In this document: positions 11,901-20,900 of the stretch, piece after piece
Numbering within the stretch: position 1 is the first letter of the stretch
How the letters are laid out: every line of letters begins with the position of its first letter
DNA from: Apostichopus leukothele
Taxonomy: Eukaryota > Echinodermata > Holothuroidea > Aspidochirotida > Stichopodidae
DNA length: 20,941 bases
Direction: 5' to 3'
Assembly: GCA_010014835.2 (NCBI GenBank)
Contig: JAAAKB020158372.1
Coordinates: forward strand, 1 to 20,941
Program-made: the position numbers and the translations under genes
Notes under the pieces: generated by a model
Seen by the model: only the letters and a program-made list of their open reading frames with translations
Database searches by the model: none
What the model was told of the DNA's origin: nothing

Positions 11901-14900
11901 GTTTTTCTTTGCAACAGAGAAACGTTTGTATTATATCGCTAGTTTTCTGTAAATTTATGAACACTCACCTTGGTCCATCAATTAACCTTCTCTTGATCAC
12001 AGCATCTTTTTTTCCCTGTCTGACAATTGCCTCTGGAATTCTTTTCCCAGATCTCCATGCTGAATAAATTCTCTGAAATGATCCGAGGTAACATGACCAA
12101 GATGCTTCGAGCCAAGGTGGTCGCCCTGGTGACGATAGAGGTCCACGCACGGGACGTGATCGAGAAACTGATCAAGTCCAACATCAGTGACATCACAGCC
12201 TTTGAGTGGTTGATGCAACTGAGAGTCTACTGGGATAAAGACATAGATGACTGCGTGGTGAGGCAGACCAACACACAGTTCCAGTATGGGTACGAGTACC
12301 TAGGTAACTCAGGCAGGCTGGTCATCACGCCCCTCACAGACAGGTCAGTACAGTCAGGAGTGTTTCAATAATAGCTGTTGTACAGGGAATGATACTGTTT
12401 GGTGGTTCTAACTGTGTGTGTGTGTACATTTCATAGTTTGGGCTCGTATCAGTGGATAGTGACATATTGCACATATATACATATACCACAATAGCATAAA
12501 AGTAATAAAAGAGATCATTCCCACATACACAAACATAGCTGTTGTACAGGGAAATGTATTGTTTGGTAGTTCCAATTGTGTGTGTGTGTGTACATTTCAT
12601 AGTTTGGGCTCGTATCACTGGATAGTGACATATTGCATATACCACAATAGCATAGATAGGAGAATAATAAAAGAGATCATTCCTGCATAAACCCTCTCAC
12701 TTTTTGGGATGAATGGTACATGGTTACCTTTCTATTCTACTTGTGCTTTGTCACAACAGTGAAAAATTTCAGGCAGTACTTCTATCAAGTGGAATACACA
12801 ATATGAAGAAAATATTACCTTTTTTTTAACTTTTCAAACAACTGTTCATACCCAGTATCTATCTGCTGAGATACCTCACCTATGTACTAGAAATGTAACC
12901 AATGTACTAAATGCTTAGTTATGTTCTAAACTACCTACCTATCTACTAAAACACTGACCTACCTACTATTAAATAAACATTGTTAACTACAAAAAAAATA
13001 ATACATTTTATTAACTTCAAAAAGGAAATAGACTGATAGACTTGAATTTCACATAATTTTGTTGGTTTTCTAGATATTCCTTGTTTACTTTTGTTAACCT
13101 TTGACCACTTCCGTACCTCTCGAAAGGTGTTACATGACACTGACCACCGCTCTCCACCTCCATCGGGGAGGTTCTCCTAAAGGTCCAGCCGGTACTGGCA
13201 AAACAGAGACCACCAAAGATCTGGGCAAAGCACTCGGCAACTATGTCATTGTTGTCAATTGTTCAGAAGGTTTGGATTTTAAATCCATGGGCAGGATGTT
13301 CTCTGGTTTGTCACAGGTAAACAAATTAAAATTAAACGTAAAACTAAGATTTTTAATTTAGTGTGCTAATGAGAAAACAATGTTAGAATAAACATGTTTT
13401 ACTCCTCAAAATTATTACAGTTAAAGTTTGTAGGCATCACAAGAACATGATCATACATGTGTGCAGTCACTACTGGGAAGGCTTTATATTTGTTTCATTT
13501 TACTTTCTTAGCCCTTGCATTAGTCTAGTCTTTATCAAACTATGTTGTTTTGCTTCTCAAGTAGTTCAGTGATGTAAAACAGAAAGTAAGGAAAAAGGTA
13601 ACTATCAATAAGATGAGTGAATAGAGCTCCATATAAATACATACAAACTTGATTTCTTCTGAGAATTGAGATAGCCCCTTTTGTTCAAATATTCAATTTC
13701 CTTCTTCAATTGTGTTTCTTTTTTGTTCCAGACTGGTGCCTGGGGTTGCTTTGATGAATTTAACCGCATCAACATTGAGGTATTATCCGTGGTAGCCCAA
13801 CAGATCCTCTCAATCTTATCAGCTCTGGCCGCTGGCTCCACCAGATTTGTCTTTGAGGGGCGTGAGATTAACCTAGTCTGGTCCTGCGGTATCTTCATCA
13901 CCATGAACCCAGGTATAAAGATATTATATCTATTCTGCTGCAAAAATCATTTAGGTTGTCCATATCCAAAGCAGAAATGAACACATCTGCTGTGTGTGTT
14001 TTTGTGTATGTTAATTTGTCAATTTTGGCACAGATTATGTTATCGTTTCTCTCTTAAATTTTTTCACATCCCAGGATACGCTGGTCGTACGGAGCTTCCC
14101 GATAACCTCAAGTCCATGTTCCGTCCCATCTCCATGGTCGTCCCAGACTCTGGGTACATTGCTGAAATCATCCTCTTTGGTGAAGGTTTCAGTAACACAA
14201 GGGTATGTGAAAAGAATCACCTGCTTGTAGTAGCTCTTCAATTGTCACTAATAGTTGATTATAAACAGCTTGCCAGATATCAATCCACTCGCCAAGTTGT
14301 AGTTTGCAAAATTATGAGTCTCTTTTTCCCTTAAAGAAAACCAGTACCTTAAGTTGAAAATGTATTAAAAGTATTAATGTATGAAGAGAGTTAACAAGCA
14401 AATCGAAATGATGACAAACTCATAGAAATTAATTTTCAAAGCATCGATAACGTCGGATTATTTGTACCAGAGCAATATTTAGTCTCTCTTAATGAGCTAA
14501 CTGCAAATGCATGTTCAACCCGAATAATATTGACACCACATTTGTTTTCCAAAGTGGCACTACTTCCTGTAGATTCAAATAATATCATGTCCCTAACTGT
14601 TAAAAAAATGTGGAGAAAAAGCTCATGCTTGTGCAAACCAGTATCTTGACAAGAATACTGCATTTTGCCTCAACAGGTCCTTGCTAAGAAGGTCCACACT
14701 CTCTACTCACTGGCTGTACAGCAACTGTCCAAGCAAGACCACTACGACTTTGGTCTGAGAGCCCTGACGTCAGTCTTACGTTATGCAGGCAAGAAGAAGA
14801 GAGTTTTGGCCACCCTCCCTGACGAAGAGGTAAAACTAGTACTGCTCCTCCTTGTCAAATACTCTAGTATCTAAACATATCTGTGTACCATCTGAGAATA

Positions 14901-17900
14901 TCATCACATATGTATGCAATTCTTAAAAACAATTTACCTTTCTCATTTTCATGTAAAAACTGGTTGTGTATTATTACTAAATATTATGACAGAAATCCAG
15001 ACATGCTTTCTGATGATGAATAAATTTGGATCTCGGGATTATGACACTGACTCGCTTTACACTGATGCAACGACATATCAATTCTTTGTGGCACAAATTT
15101 GCACACTCAGTTCACCCAAAATGTAAGAGTTATCAGTTAGATCTATGACTCATAGCTGATGTACGTAACCTTACCTGTGGAGTCGATGTATACATACTGC
15201 GTTGTTTATCCTCTACACTGACTTGATTTGGAGTGATTTCCTTCAAGCAATTCTAAAAGAACTCCTGATTTGCCAACTTCTTGTCCGGTCGCAAATCTCA
15301 ACCGATTAGAATCATTGTAACATTTTCTGAACCGTAACTTCTCTATCACCTCTCCAAATCTCAATCGATAGTCACTATTAAAGGGGAGGAACAATGCTGT
15401 TAAAACCCGTGTTCTGAAATGGGCTACCATAAGTATCGTTCATTGTGCATTTGGATAAGATGAGTCTATCTCTTTAATCCTCCAAGTCTGGTCATAAACA
15501 GTTCTGAATGTGAGAAAAGTTAGATAATGGGAAAGATGACTCTTTCAACAAATCATTTACCGTTTCAAGCTAAGAAAACACAGAAAGTCTTAGTAGCGAA
15601 ACAGCAAGTTGAAGTTGGGTCTCTATGACAAAGCCACTGGAAGCTGAAGGTGTTTCTCTCACTTCAGCTCATTGCTGCATGGGAAAGAAAAAAAAAATGA
15701 ATTGATATCTCATTGACTGTTTTCATTCAACAGGTTCTCCTCCTGGCTATGAAGGACATGAATGTCCCTAAGATGACGGTGGTCGACCTTCCTCTCTTCA
15801 ACGGCATCGTCTCTGATCTCTTTCCTGGCATCGATACTCCTGCTATTGACTATGGCAAGGTAAAACCTATCAGATTTTCTTTTTCTAGAAAAAGAAAATC
15901 GTTAGCTACCTACGAATTTGAAAAATTATTTTGCAATTTCACTAAAACTGTATCGTAGAACGTTGCAAGCGAACGCTACTCTTTAACTTTCATATAGACC
16001 TGAATGGTAAACAATAATTCTTGTGTCGTTGTAGATGTCTTTAAAAGTGTTTTAGATAGTATAATGCAAACTGTAAGGCCAGGCCACGCCCCACCCAACC
16101 ACCCATCTTAAATTAAATAAATATTAACAAATTCTGATAGTTTGATCAGTATCTGAAACTCACATTAGAAGACCAGAAGATAAAATGGAGACAAGTTCAT
16201 CTCATTCACACAGATAGCTTTGTAACATTGCTCATGTGAATATACTCAGGCCAGAAACTGCCTTTGTAGCAACTGTCATATCTAAGAATTTTTTTTCTAT
16301 GGTACTTTGTCTTTTCTGTTAACATCTAAAAGTCAGCATTCTACAAATTTTCATCCAAGTTCAATCAAATTGTACTGCATTTTGCTAAGCGATAATAGAT
16401 AAATGATCCCCTGTTAAAATATTTCCTTTTTAACGTACTACGTCAGATGAAGAAAGTGATCGAGTCGGAACTCAGGGACAACGGCTATCAGACCATCCCT
16501 AGCGCGATCCTGAAGGTCATCCAGCTATACGAGACAAAGAACTCTCGTCACTCGGTGATGATTGTCGGTAAAACGGGCAGCGCCAAGACGGTCACCTGGC
16601 AGATCCTTCAGTCTACGTTATCGAGGATGAAGAAGGAAGGGGATGATAGCTTCAATCTTGTCAAGGTGATTTTAATCAAGTTTAAAACAGATTGGTAGAA
16701 CTGAAAAAGTCATAAAAATGTATCGAAGACATCGAAAATGTATTTGCAGATTTGCGATGATCACAGACTCTCTCAAAACGTAAATTATATTTGTGGAAAT
16801 GTAAATTCCAGCGATTCACCAAACGGTGAGTATCACTGACTGCATCGGGACAATCACACTTATCAAGTCTTGCAATGCCACATTGATGGCTGAACCGTTG
16901 GTTTCGACAGATATGGCTCTGAAAGTTACGAAAACATCGTTGATTTAACCGTGGAAAATAGCCTGTGATAAAAAAAGGACGTCTACGAAATTAGCATTAA
17001 TTATAATAGATTTATTAATAAAAGCTATCTTCCAGGTAAGCCTTCTTCCCCGCCCCATCCAACTCTCCCCTCAAATCAGTTTAAATCCTCCAGCTCATTA
17101 CGTGTTGAATTAATTAATTAATCCTCAAATCATTTACATTGTCGTAATATATTTTTGCTGCTCTTTATTCTTGCAGCCTAACAACTTTTTTCTTTTATCT
17201 ACCTTTTGTTTTGTAAACAGGAATACCCCATTAACCCCAAAGCTCTTTCTCTGGGAGAGCTGTATGGAGAATTTGACCTGAATACTAATGAATGGACAGA
17301 TGGGGTTCTCTCGTGTGTAATGAGACAGACATGTGCAGGTTTGTATCGATATAAAATTTACTTGAGATGAGGAAAGAATTTTTTTGGGGGGCTAGAACGA
17401 GATTTGAACCAGTATCAAACCGGATCCCTGTTCTGGCCCAAAATTTCTGTGCTATTTTAACATTTCTTTCTAATTTCCGTGTCATTTTTCTATTGTTGAT
17501 TAACATTAAAAAGAAAACATGAAATTTCTTCGCCAGAGGATTACTTCATCTAAATCTTGCCTTGTACAAACTATTCTTATCACTATTGCTGGCTTATAAA
17601 TTTCTAGACTTTCCAATTGTTCTTGACATAAAAGCAAATCGAAATATTTTCTTCCGTTTCAAAAAATTAAAATTAGACGAGAAACCTGAAGAGAAGTGGC
17701 TGCTTTTCGATGCTCCTGTGGATACTCTCTGGATCGAGAGCATGAACTCTGTGATGGACGACAACAAGGTGTTGACCCTCATCAACGGTGAAAGAATCGC
17801 TATGCCTGACCAGGTGAGATTATCAATTTTTATGATATTTATTATTCATTATTATTATATTATAAGTAAACATTCAAAGGACGAAAAAGAAACATTCTGT

Positions 17901-20900
17901 GGCAACGATAGCTTCAGTTTTTTCCGTCAAAATATTAAAGGTATTGGAAAAATAATTGTTCATTATAGATAATGTGAAGGGAAAAACAATCACTCTATGA
18001 CTCACACATTTAATTATTTTCAATTTGTAAGTCAGTTCAAGCATATTTATAGTGAAAGATGACCCAATTTGTTTCTTTTTTTTTTCTGGCCAATTTCGGA
18101 AATTCGGAAGTTGTGTCGATTGTGAATTCTGATCAGGTTTTTGATCTAGGGTAATATCGTTAGGTCCTTAAATGGGGAAAAATTGCATTAGAAGTGTAAT
18201 TGTAAACCATTATTCTAGGATATGAACATGATACTATGAGAACTATTCAAATTTCTAGATAAATTCTTACTAAATCTTAAATTATTAATTACCTTCAACT
18301 AACCAGACCTGTCGTTAGTTCTCAAGATACTCCCACATAATTAAAACGATAAGTATAAGCCTCGACCTAATTCATACTGATTAAGTTATATTAAGAGACA
18401 ACTGGTATGTGCATCTGCCAAAAAAATTTCTTTCAAGTGCAATTTCCCCTTTTTCACTTTACATTATTTCCTATGCATAGTTTTGATGTATATCTGTGTG
18501 TAGCTTATTCCGAGTAAGTACTTATGATGTTGATCAGGAATACTGATAACCCACATACTAAGAAACATTTCTATGAAAATATGTTGTTCATTTCTATAAC
18601 TCATCTCATCAGTGCCATTCCCTTTTGTTGTAGGTCACCCTTCTGTTTGAGGTTGAGGACCTGGCAGTCGCCTCTCCAGCTACCGTCAGTCGTTGTGGTA
18701 TGGTATACACTGACTATGCTGATCTGGGGTGGCAACCATATGTCCACTCTTGGCTAGAAACCATCAAAGATAAGGTGAGAGTTTATTGCTCATTTCCCCC
18801 CTAAAAATGACAACCCTTCCCTTTCCATGGCTTCCCATCCCATCCCTTGCCTTTCCCCCTTAAGTTGTCCAGACAGTAACTTTGGTTGTCCATTAAAGTT
18901 AAATGTGTAGTGGATGGTATGGCTGTCAAGTGCATTTGTTGTAAATGTAAGGACTTTCCTTGACACCCGCAAGGATACTTTCAGTTGTCTGAGTTTAGCG
19001 GTCTCTGGCCAATGGATGATCAGAAAGATGGAGTTATTGAAATTATCCTGTAAACCTCCATGTCTAGAAAGGGAATGATAAAATTGATTGAATATTTATT
19101 GGAGGTTTCTTTTAGTAGTATAGTACGTAGGTTGGAACCACACATGGTAACCTGCTATGTGGTTGGTGAGTCAACATTGAATGTCTCAAGTTAGAACAGA
19201 CATACATCTACAGCCAAATACTTACTTTTAGTTTGTCATAGCAAATAAACTGTTTCATAGATGATGGTGGATAAACATATTTAATGTTCAAAGTATTTTT
19301 AATGGCTTCTGTGCTGTATTAATCTATCTCCGCTATTTCTTGTGTTTTCTGTTTTCTGTTTCGGTCGACAGGAGGGACGAGAAATTCTCCAGAGGCTTTT
19401 CGACAAGTACTTGAACAAGATACAGGATTTCAAGAAGCACAACTGTAGTGAGCTGGTTCCAATTGCTGAACTCAATGGAGTGGCGTCTCTCTGTAAACTG
19501 TTTAGTGCTTTGGGAACACCAGCGAATGGGGTAACTATCTCAATATGGCATATATTTATTTTTAATACAGTTTTTGCCGAGAGAAGCCTGTAAGTTATCA
19601 TACCATATTTAAATTTTCACGTTGACGTGTATACTCCGTAAATATCAAAATGTAGGATTGAGTAGAATGTTTCTCAGGTGTTAACTAAACCTTTGAAGAA
19701 TGTAACATTCGTTAATGTTTTGTCTTTCCTAATTTCTATCTAGGTCGATTCCGCAGATAGGGATAACTATGAACGTATGATCGAGCTGTGGTTCCTCTTC
19801 TGCCTCATCTGGTCGGTCTGCTGCTCTGTGGATGAAGACGGGAGAAAGAAACTGGATAACTACATCCGAGAAATCGAGGGCACCTTCCCAAACAAGGACA
19901 CGGTATACGAGTACTACGTAGACGCAAAGAACAAGAGCTGGTCTCACTGGGAGGATAAACTCAGGAGTGGATGGAGATATCCAAACAAGTAAGGAAACAT
20001 CACAATTGTATAATAATGTATGTATGTATGTATGTTAGATCCTCCTGCAAGCAGGAACTCGCGAAGAAGCCTCGTTGGCTTATCAAAGCTTCAAGCTGAC
20101 CGAAGTCAGTCTCTTACATTCATATTTAACGTCCATGATTATGAATTGTCAATTGTCAACAACTCTGTAACTGGACAACATTCATTAATCTTGGAGTGAC
20201 TCGAACCGGGGACCTTATGATTGGAAGACACCAGCGTTAACCACTGAGCTAATAAAATATATAAAGTAATAAAATATATAAACAGTGGTGAAGAGCTCAA
20301 AGAACTTTATGGCTAGAATGGGGCTCAAATCAGTGACCTCTGGATTACAGGCACCTGGGCTGGTGCCCCCCACCTCTGGATTACAGGCACCTGGGCTGGT
20401 GACCCCCCACCTCTGGATTACAGGCACCTGGACTGGTGGCCCTCAGGTTTGTTATCCTGTTCTGGTGGCCCCCAGGTTTGTTATCCTGTTCTTGCCATAA
20501 ACGTCTTTGCTCTTTGGCAACTGTAAAAAGTTGAGTAAAATATGAGACAGATAAATAGATTAGAAATTTAAAATCAACGATTCTGGTGAGAAGACATTTA
20601 AGAAAGCTGGTGTAAAACTTCTGAGGACATAGCCTCAGATGATCTGATAGATTCTTTTCATGTTATCCTCATTTAATGAGTCCTGGCAAGAAAGGTTGGA
20701 CTAAATGTTGTGTGACTAGTAGACATAGTTTTCTTACAAATGATAATAGAGCAAATGTTTGCCATCGTATGCGAGATATGTCATGAAAAGTTATGAAGAA
20801 GGGAACTGTGATATGAAATGAAATGTGTTATATTCCAAGAAGTAATTCCTTCCTTTCATATTCGACAGTGCTCAGTTCTTCAAGATCATGGTTCCAACTG

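Noticed and set aside
12334-12645. 103-codon - strand open frame with a repeated peptide
   Set aside because: It is the translation of the 164 bp tandem duplication with its CA/TG tracts; the peptide repeat only reflects the DNA repeat.
13605-13943. 112-codon - strand open frame
   Set aside because: Antisense shadow of the DNAH2 AAA1 Walker B exon on the + strand.
16447-16698. Independent + strand ORF starting at ATG 16447
   Set aside because: The ATG is the first codon after a splice acceptor in the middle of dynein AAA2, and the frame runs past the donor at 16666.
20198-20251. tRNA gene on the - strand
   Set aside because: A and B boxes are present, but no matching acceptor stem can be formed and the body continues into a SINE with a CATA tail.
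20215-20427. 70-codon - strand open frame with repeated [12 protein letters not shown]-like peptide
   Set aside because: Translation of the 36-37 bp tandem array; no start context or family.
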